Shown here: one piece after another, positions 35,503 through 45,188 of the stretch
How the letters are laid out: each line of letters begins with the position of its first letter
Position numbering within the stretch: position 1 is the stretch's first letter
NCBI GenBank assembly: GCA_019636235.1
Contig: JAHBXW010000020.1
Location: 1 to 64,000 of the forward strand
Source: Planctomyces sp.
GTDB lineage: Bacteria > Planctomycetota > Planctomycetia > Planctomycetales > Planctomycetaceae
Direction of reading: 5' to 3'
Length of the DNA stretch: 64,000 nucleotides
The notes under the pieces: model-generated
Told to the model about the DNA's origin: nothing
Databases searched by the model: none
What the model saw: the letters and a program-made list of their open reading frames with translations, nothing else
Position numbers and translations under genes: made by a program

Positions 35503-36795
35503 ATGGCTTTCACGTTGCCCAAGCCGCGAACGGCGCTGATGTGCGGGCTGCTGATGTGCGCCAGCCTGATCAACTACATGGATCGGCAGGCGCTGGCGAA
35601 CCTGAGTCCGGACATCGTCAAAGACCTGCAACTGACGAAGCAGGACTACGGCCGCGTCGAGGAAGCCTTCGGCATCGCGTTCGCGGCGGGGTCGCTGTTC
35701 TTCGGGTTTGCGGCCGACGCCGTGTCCGTCCGCTGGCTGTATCCGGCCGTGCTGCTGGCGTGGTCGGCGGTCGGCGTGCTGACTGGATTCTCTCAGGGGC
35801 TGAACGATCTGCTGTTTTATCGGATGCTGCTCGGCTTCTTTGAGGCCGGTCACTGGCCGTGCGCGATGCAGACGACCCGCCGGGTGCTGGCCGCGGAGGA
35901 CCGGGCGTTCGGCAACAGCGTGCTGCAGAGCGGGACGTCGTTCGGCGCGATCCTGACGCCGCTGGTGATTCTCGCGATGCACAGGTTTTACCCGGACAAC
36001 TGGCGCCGCCCGTTCATCGTGCTGGGGGCGATCGGCCTGTTCTGGGTGATCGGCTGGCTGGCGACGGTGCGGGCCAGCGATGTGGCGCCTTCGGAAGAGG
36101 AAACCGGCTCCCGGGAGGGCTTCTGGTCGTCGTTCTTCAAATTGTTTCTCGACGCCCGGTTCTGGGTGCTGCTGGCGGTCGTGATTGCGATCAACACCAT
36201 GTGGCAGTTCTTTCGGGCCTGGCTGCCGCTGTTCATGGTCGATGGCCGGGGCTACTCGACGAAGCAGCAACTGGGGTTCAATTCGGCGTTCTACATCGCG
36301 ACGGACGTGGGCTGCATCGGGGCGGGGCTGGCGACGAAATGGCTGCACTGGAAGGGCTGGTCGGTCTTTGGTTCCCGGCGGTTGACGTTCACCGGCTGCG
36401 CGCTGCTGTGCGCGCTGAGCCTGTTGCTGCCGCTGCTCGCCAAAGGGCCGCTGTTGCTGATGACCTGGCTGGTGATGGGCATGGGGGCCCTGGGACTGTT
36501 TCCCTGCTACTACTCGTTCACGCAGGACCTGTCGGTCCGCCATCCGGCGAAGGTGTTCGGCCTGCTGAGCTGCATGGCCTGGATTGTGACGTCCAAGCTC
36601 CAGAAGCCGTTCGGGGCCTGGGTCGACCGGCTGCAACAGGCGGGCGATCCGGCGGCGTATGACTACGGGCTGGCGATCGCTGGCGTGCTGCCGCTGATCG
36701 CGTCGATCGGCCTGTGGATTGCTTGGCCGCGCGCGGCGACCAGCGACTCGACTTCCGACGAACCCGCCGCGTCGGACGATGCGCTGGCCTCCTGA
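35503..36795 (+). CDS. MFS transporter, anion:cation symporter type
   Basis: 430-residue transporter with twelve predicted membrane helices and the ACS-family start INYMDRQALANLSPDIVKDL (two parts of a conserved loop), the RMLLGFFEAGHWPCAM segment and FFRAWLPLFMVDGRG, as in hexuronate/phthalate/glucarate-type symporters. It is in the inner membrane and probably imports an organic acid. It is cotranscribed with the creatininase gene six bases upstream, so an amide-containing or dicarboxylate ligand is possible. The tail is Asp/Ser/Ala-rich. The exact substrate cannot be assigned. Confidence 0.85.
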   Translation: MAFTLPKPRTALMCGLLMCASLINYMDRQALANLSPDIVKDLQLTKQDYGRVEEAFGIAFAAGSLFFGFAADAVSVRWLYPAVLLAWSAVGVLTGFSQGLNDLLFYRMLLGFFEAGHWPCAMQTTRRVLAAEDRAFGNSVLQSGTSFGAILTPLVILAMHRFYPDNWRRPFIVLGAIGLFWVIGWLATVRASDVAPSEEETGSREGFWSSFFKLFLDARFWVLLAVVIAINTMWQFFRAWLPLFMVDGRGYSTKQQLGFNSAFYIATDVGCIGAGLATKWLHWKGWSVFGSRRLTFTGCALLCALSLLLPLLAKGPLLLMTWLVMGMGALGLFPCYYSFTQDLSVRHPAKVFGLLSCMAWIVTSKLQKPFGAWVDRLQQAGDPAAYDYGLAIAGVLPLIASIGLWIAWPRAATSDSTSDEPAASDDALAS

Positions 36796-36861
36796 ACGGC
36801 TACAATTCGAAGACCCCGCATCGCTGCCGATATTCCACACCGAATCGTCGAACTCGTTCCC

Positions 36862-38292
36862 ATGACCTCCCCCGCGGCGACCGCCGCCGAACCGGCTCCG
36901 CCCACCGTTCCCGCGCCGCTTGATCCGCACAGCCCGGCGTCGACGCTGTCGCCTGACAATCCCGGCGCCGGCATCCCCTACGAGCGGTTCCTCGACTGCG
37001 TTCACTGCGGTCTGTGCACCGCCGCCTGCCCGACGTATCTCGAAACGGCCAACGAGAACGACAGCCCGCGGGGCCGCATCTACCTGATGCGAGCCGTGAC
37101 CGATGGCCGCATCGGCCTGACGCCCGAAGTCTCCCGGCACCTTGACCTCTGCCTCGATTGCCGCAGCTGCGAAACGGCCTGCCCGTCCGGCGTCCAGTAC
37201 GGACGGCTCATTGAACCGTTTCGAGTGAAGATGCATTCGCGCCCGGCGGCCGGGAAACCCGCCAAAGCCGACTGGTTTCAGACATTCATCCTGTACGGGC
37301 TGTTCCCGTATCCCCGCCGGCTGCGCTGGGCGCTGCTGCCCGCGCGGCTGATGCAGCTCACCGGCCTGGACCGACTGGCCGAGAAGACGGGTCTGCTGAA
37401 GCTGCTGCCGGAAAAGCTGCGGCGGATGCAAAGCCTGCTGCCGGCGCTGCGTGCGCGCGGGCCGGCTCTCCCGGAGCTGCTGCCCGCGATCGGCGAGCGG
37501 CGGGCCCGCGTGGCGCTGTTCACGGGCTGCGTCGCCGACGCGATGTTTCAGCACGTGAACTGGGCCACCGCCCGCGTCCTGCAGGCCAACGGCTGCGATG
37601 TCGTTGTCCCGAGGACGCAGGCCTGCTGCGGGGCCATCCATTATCACAGCGGCGCAGGGGAACCGGCGCTGGGGCTGGCGCGGACGAATGCGGCGGCGTT
37701 CCGGGCCGCGGACGTCGATGCGGTGATCGTCAACGTCGCCGGTTGCGGGTCGATGCTGAAGGACTACGGCCACATGGCCCACGAGGTCGCCCCCGAGGCT
37801 GGGGATGTTCAGCGGGAGCTGGCCGAGTTCGCCGGCCGAACGTACGACGTCTCGGAGTTTTTGGCGCGGCTCGGTCCGCGCAAGCCCGAGCACGCGCTGC
37901 CGCTGCGGGCGACCTACCACGACGCATGCCACCTGGTGCACGCCCAGCGGATCCGCGAGCAGCCGCGACGACTGCTGAGCCTGATCGACGGACTCGAGCT
38001 GATCCCCCTCGCGGAAAGCGAGATCTGTTGCGGCGCGGCCGGCAGCTACAACCTCACCGAGCCGGAAATGGCCGACCGCCTCGGGCGACGCAAGGCGGAC
38101 CACATCCTGCAGACCGGGGCGCAGGCCATCGTCAGCGGCAACGCCGGCTGCACGCTGCAGATTCAGTCGCAGCTCAAACAGGCGGGGCGTCCGCTGCCGG
38201 TCGTGCATCCCATGGAACTGCTGGACTGGGCGTACCGCGGCGTGCAGCCGGAGTTCGCCGCGCCCGTCGCCGCGTCGATTCCTCCCGCCTGA
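36862..38292 (+). CDS. glcF: Glycolate oxidase iron-sulfur subunit (GlcF-like)
   Basis: 476-residue iron-sulfur protein. Two [4Fe-4S] ferredoxin motifs near the N-terminus read CVHCGLCTAACP and CLDCRSCETACP. Two CCG (heterodisulfide reductase-like) domains follow with CCGAIHYHSG and CCGAAGSYN. This order is that of GlcF, which passes electrons from the flavin subunits GlcD/GlcE (glycolate or D-lactate oxidation) to the quinone pool. Neither GlcD nor GlcE is adjacent; the downstream gene is a NagA-type deacetylase, 15 bp away. A Pro/Ala-rich 40-residue lead precedes the first motif. Confidence 0.88.
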   Translation: MTSPAATAAEPAPPTVPAPLDPHSPASTLSPDNPGAGIPYERFLDCVHCGLCTAACPTYLETANENDSPRGRIYLMRAVTDGRIGLTPEVSRHLDLCLDCRSCETACPSGVQYGRLIEPFRVKMHSRPAAGKPAKADWFQTFILYGLFPYPRRLRWALLPARLMQLTGLDRLAEKTGLLKLLPEKLRRMQSLLPALRARGPALPELLPAIGERRARVALFTGCVADAMFQHVNWATARVLQANGCDVVVPRTQACCGAIHYHSGAGEPALGLARTNAAAFRAADVDAVIVNVAGCGSMLKDYGHMAHEVAPEAGDVQRELAEFAGRTYDVSEFLARLGPRKPEHALPLRATYHDACHLVHAQRIREQPRRLLSLIDGLELIPLAESEICCGAAGSYNLTEPEMADRLGRRKADHILQTGAQAIVSGNAGCTLQIQSQLKQAGRPLPVVHPMELLDWAYRGVQPEFAAPVAASIPPA

Positions 38293-38307
38293 TTCCCCAG
38301 GCCGCGC

Positions 38308-39465
38308 ATGCCCAGCCGCAGCGTCCTCGCCCGCCGTTACGATTCCGGCGATCCCGTCCGGGCGACGATCGCCGACGGCCGCCTCGCGGAAATCGTCCCG
38401 CTGTGGACCCGCGAACCGCTCGACGACTGGCCCTGGATCGCCCCCGGTTTCTTCGACCTGCAGTTGAACGGTTATGGCGGCATCTGGTTCAGCGATGAGC
38501 GGCTGACAGTCGAGCAGGTGCTGGAAGTCCTTGCCCGCTATCCGCGGCACGGCGTGACGCGGCTGTGTCCGACGCTGATCACGAATTCGCAGGCGGCGCT
38601 GCGGCATGGCCTGGCGACGATCCGGGCGGCCTGCGAGCGCGAGCCCTGGGCGGATGCGATGGTCGCCGGCTGCCATCTGGAAGGCCCGCACATCTCTCTC
38701 GAGGACGGCCCGCGCGGCGCGCATCCGCTGGCTCACGTCCGGCCCTGCAGCCTGTCGGAATTCGAAGAACTCAACGCCGCCTCGGGCAACCGCGTCCGGC
38801 TGGCCACGCTCGCTCCGGAATGCCCTGGCGCCCCGGACTTCATCCGCGGCCTCGTCGAGCGGCGCGTCGCCGTCGCGATCGGACACACCGCGGCCACGCC
38901 CGAACAGATCGCCGCCGCCGTCGATGCCGGCGCCGCCTTCAGCACGCATCTGGGCAACGCCGCCCATCGCGTCCTGCCGCGACATCCGAACTATCTGTGG
39001 GATCAGCTCGGCGAACCGCGACTGGCCGCCAGCGTCATCTCCGACAGCCATCACCTGCCGGCCAGCGTGCTGCGCAGCATCGTCGCCGCGAAGACGCCGG
39101 AGCGGATCATCATCACCTGCGACGCCTCGGGGCTGGCCGGCTGCGAGCCCGGCGTGCACGAGACGCCGCTGGGCACGTTTGAAATGCTTGACGACGGCCG
39201 GATCGTCATCGCGGGTCAGCGGACGCTGCTCGCCGGTTCCGGGCTGATGACGGACGCCTGCGTCGCATTCATGCTGCAGGCGACGGGGGTCCGCCTCCGC
39301 GAGGCCTGCGACATGGCGGGGCGCGTTCCGGCGACCATGCTGGGCCTCCCCGCCGGCCGGCTGCTGCCGGGCGAGCCCGCGAACCTGGCGCTGTTCCGCT
39401 GGTCCCGAGCGTCCAGGCGCATCGACGTCCTGGAGACGTTCTGTCCGGCAGGCCCGCCCGGATGA
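38308..39465 (+). CDS. nagA: N-acetylglucosamine-6-phosphate deacetylase (NagA-type)
   Basis: 385-residue amidohydrolase of the NagA type, which converts GlcNAc-6-phosphate to glucosamine-6-phosphate and acetate. Metal and active-site residues are seen in HLEGPHIS (Glu), IGHTAA (His), THLGNA (His) and ITCDASGL (catalytic Asp). PGFFDLQLNGYGG is the family N-terminal motif. The usual THLFNAM motif reads THLGNAA, a small change. It is in the cytoplasm, 15 bp after glcF on the same strand, a pairing without an obvious pathway link. Confidence 0.87.
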   Translation: MPSRSVLARRYDSGDPVRATIADGRLAEIVPLWTREPLDDWPWIAPGFFDLQLNGYGGIWFSDERLTVEQVLEVLARYPRHGVTRLCPTLITNSQAALRHGLATIRAACEREPWADAMVAGCHLEGPHISLEDGPRGAHPLAHVRPCSLSEFEELNAASGNRVRLATLAPECPGAPDFIRGLVERRVAVAIGHTAATPEQIAAAVDAGAAFSTHLGNAAHRVLPRHPNYLWDQLGEPRLAASVISDSHHLPASVLRSIVAAKTPERIIITCDASGLAGCEPGVHETPLGTFEMLDDGRIVIAGQRTLLAGSGLMTDACVAFMLQATGVRLREACDMAGRVPATMLGLPAGRLLPGEPANLALFRWSRASRRIDVLETFCPAGPPG

Positions 39466-39495
39466 GCGCGCTCCCTACAGCGCCTCAACGTCCGC

Positions 39496-41739
39496 TCACC
39501 ACAGCCCGGCAATCCGCCGCAGCAGCCACTCGCAGCTCAGCCAGCCGAGCAGCAGCAGCATCAGCGACATCCGGTCCCACACATATTCGATCTGCGGGGG
39601 GGCGTCGAGCGCCCGGCGATGCCGTGCCAGGGCCGCCGTCAGTTGATCCATCGCCGCGCCATCGATGGCGTCGAACGCCGCGCCGCCGGACAGATCGGAC
39701 AGGATGCGGAGAGCCAGCGGATCGGCCGACGTCTGCAGCCGCTCGATGTTCACGTCGTACACGATGAACGGCAGTTCGAGCTGCGGCGGCGTCATGCCGG
39801 GGGTAAGGGCGATGACGCGGTGCGTTCCCGGCGACTCGGGCGTCCATTTGGCGCGGTACCGGGGATGCGGGCCGGCCATGCGATGTACGGCAACGTCTTC
39901 CAGTTGCCGGTCGGGCTTCAGAATCTGAATCTGCGGCGACGCGGCCCCGTCCGGCGCGAAGCGGTACACGACGTCGATCGTCAGTTCGTCCCCCAGCCGG
40001 ACGCTGCGACGGCTGAGCTGCAGCGACGTCTGCTGGCCGGGCGCGAAGTCGCCCCCCAGCGCCATCCAACGGACCAGGTTCGACCAGAACAGGTCGTAAA
40101 AGCCGCGCATGTCCTGCAGATCGGGCGTCAGCAGACTCCACCGCCATGTGCCCTCGCCCAGGATGGCGACCACGCCTCCCCGGCCCACGTTCGCCCGGAC
40201 AATCGCCGGACGCTCCGTCGCATCGCCGCCGCGGGGGTCGTGCGCCGTGCTCAGCACGATCGTCGCCGGCTTCACCGAGACCGCCTGCTGCAGCGTCTCC
40301 AGCGGCGGCAGCCGGGGCAGCATCTCCTCCGGATTGACGGGCATTTTCGACAGATTCATCCAGGAACTGGTCCGGCCCGATCCGGCCAGTTCGAGCGTCG
40401 CATTCGACAACGTCTCCTCGCCCCACACCACCGGCTCGAGCGGCCGCAGCGCTTCCTGAACGGCCCGCCCCTGGGCCGATTCCGGGTTGTACGGTCGTCC
40501 CCGCGCCAGGACGAGCTGGCCGCCTCCCTCCACGTACCGCCGCATCCGCTGCGCGCCGGCCGCATCCAGCAGATGCTCCAGCCCCCGGCCGACGATCACC
40601 ACGTCGTACGAACTCCACGCCTCGTCCGTCTCCGGCAGCCGTAGGGACGCGCCGGAATCGCGCGTCACCAGCGTCTCGCGTTTCCGCTCGCCGACCTGCG
40701 TCAACTGCACGATCTCGATCTGCTCGTCCTTGCGCAGCGACTGCGCCAGGAACTTCGTATCCCAGAAGGGCTGCCCCTCCAGAACCAGCACCCGAATCCG
40801 CTTCTCCATGACTTCAATGAACACCCGCTGCTGGTTGTTCGCCAGTTCCGTTTCTGCATTCAGCGGGTCGAGCGAGACGTCGTACTCGTACTGCCCCGGG
40901 GGGCGTCCGGGAATGGTGGCCTGCAGCTCCACGACCTTTTGAGTTCCAAACTCGATCGGAATCTGCTGCTCCTCGCCACCCTGGCGGATGCGCAAGATGC
41001 CGTTCGCCCCGTCGAGCCCCGACTGGTAGACCCGCACCAGCAGGCCGCCGGCTTCGTTCGGCAGCATAGAGTCCTGCATTGGCACCGCCAGGAGCGCGGC
41101 GTCGGCTGTCGTCGACGCTCCGCCCAGCGCGACGGTGAAGATCGGAATTCCCCGGGAGGCCGCGACGCCTCCCGCCGACTGCACCGATTCGCCCGTGGTG
41201 TCGCGTCCGTCGCTGACGACCAGCAGCGCCTGTCCCTGGCCGGTCGTCCGATTCAAGGCCGCGATCACTGATTCGGACAGCCGCGTATCCCGCCCCTGGG
41301 CGTGCTCCTCCGGCCGTTCCCGAACGGCCGCCAGCGACAGCGGGTGCAAACCCGTGTCGAACCCCTGCAGCGTGATCTCGAAATCATTCTCCAGCGCGGC
41401 CAGTTGATTCGGCGAAAGCACCTGCCGCACCGCGTGCGCGATCCGCGACGTCGTCCCGCAGTCCTCGACCAGCATCGACTGCGACGTGTCCAGCAGAATG
41501 TTCAACTTCAGCGGTTCGCTCGATGACCGCGACGCCAGCTCGCGACTCGGCCCGAACAACAGCGCCGTGATCCCCAAAATCGCCAGCAGTCGCATGCCCA
41601 GCAGCATCCCCGCCCAGCCCGGCGATCGCTCGCGCGAACGCAGCCACGCGAACACCGCCAGGCACGACAGCACGACCGCCCCGCCCACCAGCGGCAGCGT
41701 GGAAAACACCGGTCGCCACACCAGGGCCAAAGTCACCAT
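39496..41739 (-). CDS. VWA-like membrane protein (BatA operon partner)
   Basis: 747-residue protein. Two N-terminal membrane helices (about 5-30 and 45-70, LAILGITALLFG) are followed by a von Willebrand A-like domain with the metal site LLDTSQSM and the downstream DGRDTTG, then a large extracytoplasmic region with a glutamine amidotransferase-like part (YDVVIVGRGLEHLLDA), and one C-terminal helix (LMLLLLGWLSCEWLL). This architecture is found in the 'chloride channel/aerotolerance-like' VWA systems of planctomycetes. It lies 60 bp after the BatA-like gene on the same strand. The start was set at ATG 41739; a GTG at 41757 is an alternative. Confidence 0.78.
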   Translation of the reverse strand: MVTLALVWRPVFSTLPLVGGAVVLSCLAVFAWLRSRERSPGWAGMLLGMRLLAILGITALLFGPSRELASRSSSEPLKLNILLDTSQSMLVEDCGTTSRIAHAVRQVLSPNQLAALENDFEITLQGFDTGLHPLSLAAVRERPEEHAQGRDTRLSESVIAALNRTTGQGQALLVVSDGRDTTGESVQSAGGVAASRGIPIFTVALGGASTTADAALLAVPMQDSMLPNEAGGLLVRVYQSGLDGANGILRIRQGGEEQQIPIEFGTQKVVELQATIPGRPPGQYEYDVSLDPLNAETELANNQQRVFIEVMEKRIRVLVLEGQPFWDTKFLAQSLRKDEQIEIVQLTQVGERKRETLVTRDSGASLRLPETDEAWSSYDVVIVGRGLEHLLDAAGAQRMRRYVEGGGQLVLARGRPYNPESAQGRAVQEALRPLEPVVWGEETLSNATLELAGSGRTSSWMNLSKMPVNPEEMLPRLPPLETLQQAVSVKPATIVLSTAHDPRGGDATERPAIVRANVGRGGVVAILGEGTWRWSLLTPDLQDMRGFYDLFWSNLVRWMALGGDFAPGQQTSLQLSRRSVRLGDELTIDVVYRFAPDGAASPQIQILKPDRQLEDVAVHRMAGPHPRYRAKWTPESPGTHRVIALTPGMTPPQLELPFIVYDVNIERLQTSADPLALRILSDLSGGAAFDAIDGAAMDQLTAALARHRRALDAPPQIEYVWDRMSLMLLLLGWLSCEWLLRRIAGLW

Positions 41740-41799
41740 GACGGCCTGCGATTCCACATGCGGACGGGCGCCCTTTCCAACACCGGGAACATCAAAACC

Positions 41800-43950
41800 C
41801 TATCGCCTCCACAAACCCAGCAGCAGCAACTCGACGGCCAGCGACATCATCGCCAGCGAAAACAGTTCGCCCCACAGCGGACGCCCGCCCAGGTCGATGC
41901 CCGACGCCAGCCGGTCGCCCGCCGCCGTTTCGGACGTCAGCCGCTCGCTGGCCAGATGCCGCGACAGCGCCTCGCCTTCGATCCGCAGCAGGTCCGACTC
42001 CCGGGGGTCGAGATTCACGGCCGCCGCGGCGAACGGCGCGCCGTCGACGTCGAGCCGGTACACGCCGGACAGCTCCGTGCGGTTCACCGAAATCCGCGCG
42101 CCCTCCGGACTGTCGTTGCGGGCATAGGATGCCGGTTGCCCGCGGGGATCGAACACGGACACCGCCGCATTCGATGGCGTCCGCCCCGGAAATACCAGTC
42201 CGCCCCCCACCGGCCGGGACTGCGGATCGGCCGTGCTGGCCTGCAGCGTGGCGGCCATGATCTGCGTCATCGCGACGAACGGTCCGTGCTTCCCGAGATC
42301 GCTCGTCGCCGACTCCGGACTGAAACTCGCCAGTAGGAACTGCCCCTTGCCGAATGTCCTTCGGCCCAGCGCCGGCTGGCCGTTTGAGAACACCAGCAGG
42401 GTCTCCGCGTCCACTGCCGGAGCGCCCGCCGTCCACACCGCGCGAAATCCGATTTCCTGAATCGCCAGTTGGCTCTGCTCGTCGAACTCCCGGAACCAGC
42501 GCGACTGCCAACGCCCCGAGGAAATCCGCAGCGGCGGCTCCCCCCGGCCCAACGATCTCCGCGCGCCGAGTTGCCAGGGCGGCATCAAACCCCGGCTGGC
42601 CTCGCTGAACTGCGCCACGTTCTGATCGACCGCCCCTTGTCCGGCGAACAGCACCAGACCGCCCCCGGCCCGGACGTGTTCGGTCAACAGACCGACCGTC
42701 TCCTGCTTCATCACGCCGAGATAACCCAGAAATGCCGCCGACACCCCGCGCAAATCGTCGGCCGTCAACCGACCGGGTCGCACATGTCGCACGGCCAGCC
42801 GTCGCACAGCGGACTCCTCGCCCAGCCCCTCGTAGGGATCGAGCGCCCGCATCAGGTAGAACGCCGCCGTTCCCGGCTCCTGCGGGTCATCGTCGCTGAC
42901 GACCAGCACCGGCGTCGGCTGGGCCGAACCGATCACCAGCGACGCGGAATCGTCGAGCGGCAGCGCGTCGCCCCCTGCCAGCCGGAATGTCGCCTGCTGC
43001 ACCGCGCCCGGCGGCAATGCGATCGAGAACACCGCCCGGCGGCTTTCCCGCGGCGCCAGCGACACCGTTTGCTTCATGACGGCTGGATCGCCCCCGCCGA
43101 TGCTCCGCACCTCGGCCTGCACCTCCGCCTGTTGGGCCGACTCGGACGAGTTCAACAGGTTGACCGAGAGATCGACCGTCTGCCCTTCGGCGGGAATCGC
43201 CGGGAAGCATTCGGGATTCGACAGCCCGACGTTCGCCTCAGGCGGACCCGCCACATCGGCGACGATGATTCGCGTTCCGGCAGGCAATACGTCGGACGCC
43301 CGCGGCTCCGCCAGCACCTCCGCCCAGTTCGCCGCCTGCAGATCGGACAGAATCACGACCTGTCGGGCGCCGTCATGCCGCTCCAGCAGCCGCCCAGCGA
43401 GAGACAGCGCCCCAGCGAAGTCCCCGCGGGTCCCCTTCGGCTGCACCGCGGCCAGTTCGCTGCGAATCGCCGGCAGATTCTGACTCAGCTGCGAGAACAG
43501 CGGTTGCGGCGAATCGTCGACCAGCACCAGGTTCGCGCGGTCCACGCCGCTCCGCAGGCCATCCAGAGTTCGACCCGCGGCCGCCTTCAACGCGTCGAGC
43601 GCGCTCCCCCCGCCGCTCCGCTGCGCCACGCTGGGGCTGATGTCGAGCAGCAGCACCGCGGCCGTCGACTGATTTCCCTCGGCGAGCCGCGCCTGCTGGG
43701 GACTCAGCCATACCGGCCGTGTGAACGCCAGCACGATGCAGGCCACTGACAGCATGCGCAGCAGCAGCAACAGCCAGCGGCGCAGGCGATGAAGTTTCGA
43801 TTGCTGAGCCGCGCACTCCTGCAGAAAGGCGATCGACGGAAACACGATCGGACGGCGGGCGCGGCGCTGCAGCAAATGGGCGATGACCGGGGCCGCGAGC
43901 AGCGCGAGCCCCCCCAGCAGGGCGGCGTTCGTCAGAGACAGTGCGCCCAT
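41800..43950 (-). CDS. BatA/VWA-type membrane protein
   Basis: 716-residue protein. It opens with the BatA N-terminal region (LAAPVIAHLLQRRARRPIVFPSIAFLQ) and two membrane helices (LLLLLRMLSVACIVLAF), then a VWA-like domain with LLDISPSVAQRS, and a long periplasmic part with CARDB/immunoglobulin-like beta segments and a GATase-like stretch (TADDLRGVSAAFLGYLG). A C-terminal helix (MMSLAVELLLLGLW) ends it. Bacteroides Bat proteins are linked to stress tolerance, and in planctomycetes they often sit with MoxR ATPase and DUF58 genes. Neither is present here, so this pair lacks its usual chaperone. Confidence 0.78.
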   Translation of the reverse strand: MGALSLTNAALLGGLALLAAPVIAHLLQRRARRPIVFPSIAFLQECAAQQSKLHRLRRWLLLLLRMLSVACIVLAFTRPVWLSPQQARLAEGNQSTAAVLLLDISPSVAQRSGGGSALDALKAAAGRTLDGLRSGVDRANLVLVDDSPQPLFSQLSQNLPAIRSELAAVQPKGTRGDFAGALSLAGRLLERHDGARQVVILSDLQAANWAEVLAEPRASDVLPAGTRIIVADVAGPPEANVGLSNPECFPAIPAEGQTVDLSVNLLNSSESAQQAEVQAEVRSIGGGDPAVMKQTVSLAPRESRRAVFSIALPPGAVQQATFRLAGGDALPLDDSASLVIGSAQPTPVLVVSDDDPQEPGTAAFYLMRALDPYEGLGEESAVRRLAVRHVRPGRLTADDLRGVSAAFLGYLGVMKQETVGLLTEHVRAGGGLVLFAGQGAVDQNVAQFSEASRGLMPPWQLGARRSLGRGEPPLRISSGRWQSRWFREFDEQSQLAIQEIGFRAVWTAGAPAVDAETLLVFSNGQPALGRRTFGKGQFLLASFSPESATSDLGKHGPFVAMTQIMAATLQASTADPQSRPVGGGLVFPGRTPSNAAVSVFDPRGQPASYARNDSPEGARISVNRTELSGVYRLDVDGAPFAAAAVNLDPRESDLLRIEGEALSRHLASERLTSETAAGDRLASGIDLGGRPLWGELFSLAMMSLAVELLLLGLWRR

Positions 43951-44157
43951 TGCCCGTCTTTCACCTCGTGTCCGATCCGCCCGACATCATCCCGGCCCTC
44001 GCACGGCGCACATGGAACGGCCACGCGGCGGTGCTGCCCGGCCGGCGCGGCTTCAGTATCCTAACAGACCGAACGCGATTCCTCAGCGAACCTCGCCGCG
44101 TTCGCGACATTCCGTTCCCTCCCGATTCCGCCCGCCTGCAACGCTCGCGCTGCCCCC

Positions 44158-45006
44158 ATGATCCGATCCGCCGTCACGCTCAGCCTGGTTTCCGAAGCCC
44201 GCGGCGGCCCGTTCGTCTTCTGGGACGACCTCCCCCAGGCAATCGACCGCGCGGCGGAACTGGGGTTCGACGCGCTCGAGGTGTTCGCACCCGGACCTGA
44301 CGCGATTTCGCCGGCCGAACTCGGACGACGGCTGCGGGATGCGGGACTCGGACTGGCGGCCATTGGAACCGGCGCGGGTTGGGTCAAGCACCGGTTGACG
44401 CTCACCGACCCGGACCCGCGCGTCCGGTCCAAGGCGTGCGCATTTGTGCGTTCGATGATCGAGTGGGGCGCCGCGGCCGGAATTGAGGCACAGGGGGCCG
44501 CGTTGCCGGCCCCGGCCATCATCGGTTCGATGCAGGGCCGGTTTGGAGGCGATGTTGCGAAGGAGTCGGCCCTGGGCTGGCTGGCCGACGCCCTGAACGA
44601 ACTCGCGGCCGGGTTGCCTGAGACCGGACGGTTGCTCATCGAGCCGCTGAACCGGTACGAGACGAACCTTTTGAACACGCTGGCCGACGGCAGCGCATTG
44701 TTGAGGTCCCTCGGCGTCTCGAACGTGCGGCTGTTGGCCGACCTGTTCCACATGAACATCGAGGAAGTCGATTCGGCGACAGCGCTGGCTCAGGCGGGGG
44801 TTGACGTCGGGCACCTCCATTTCGTCGATTCGAACCGCCGACCCGCTGGGAGCGGACATCTTGACCTGCTTCCGATCGCAAAAGCTATTCTGAAAATGGG
44901 TTACGACGGATACGCATCGGCGGAGGCGCTTCCCTGGCCGAACCCCGACGCGGCGGCGACCCAGACAATTCGCCTGTTTCGCCGGTTGTTTCCTCGGGAA
45001 ACCTGA
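44158..45006 (+). CDS. Sugar phosphate isomerase/epimerase (AP endonuclease 2-like TIM barrel)
   Basis: 282-residue xylose-isomerase-like TIM barrel. The four metal ligands are visible: Glu in LLIEPLNRYETN, Asp in LLADLFHMNIEE, the His in GHLHFVDSNR (as a HxH motif) and Glu in YASAEALPW. This is the set used by hydroxypyruvate isomerases, D-psicose 3-epimerases and related enzymes. The substrate is unknown, and the protein is cytoplasmic. It is divergent from the BatA gene (207 bp between). Confidence 0.83.
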   Translation: MIRSAVTLSLVSEARGGPFVFWDDLPQAIDRAAELGFDALEVFAPGPDAISPAELGRRLRDAGLGLAAIGTGAGWVKHRLTLTDPDPRVRSKACAFVRSMIEWGAAAGIEAQGAALPAPAIIGSMQGRFGGDVAKESALGWLADALNELAAGLPETGRLLIEPLNRYETNLLNTLADGSALLRSLGVSNVRLLADLFHMNIEEVDSATALAQAGVDVGHLHFVDSNRRPAGSGHLDLLPIAKAILKMGYDGYASAEALPWPNPDAAATQTIRLFRRLFPRET

Positions 45007-45188
45007 GCGGTTTCCGCCGGTCGCTCTTGCTCGCCGCCGACGCGAATCGCCAGAATCTTTCCATGAGACAGATTTTCTTGGCTGACTCATGCTGCGCGGA
45101 CGCGTTTCACAATGGTGCGGCGGCGCACGCTCGACCTGCCGCCGGATCCCACAGCGTCCAACCGCCTCTGAGACATTGACGTAACATA

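Noticed and set aside
34585-39159. A 1,524-codon open frame on the minus strand
   Set aside because: It runs antisense to the creatininase, MFS, GlcF and NagA genes, all with clear family motifs. Its Arg/Gln/His/Ala-rich composition is what high-GC DNA gives on the opposite strand.
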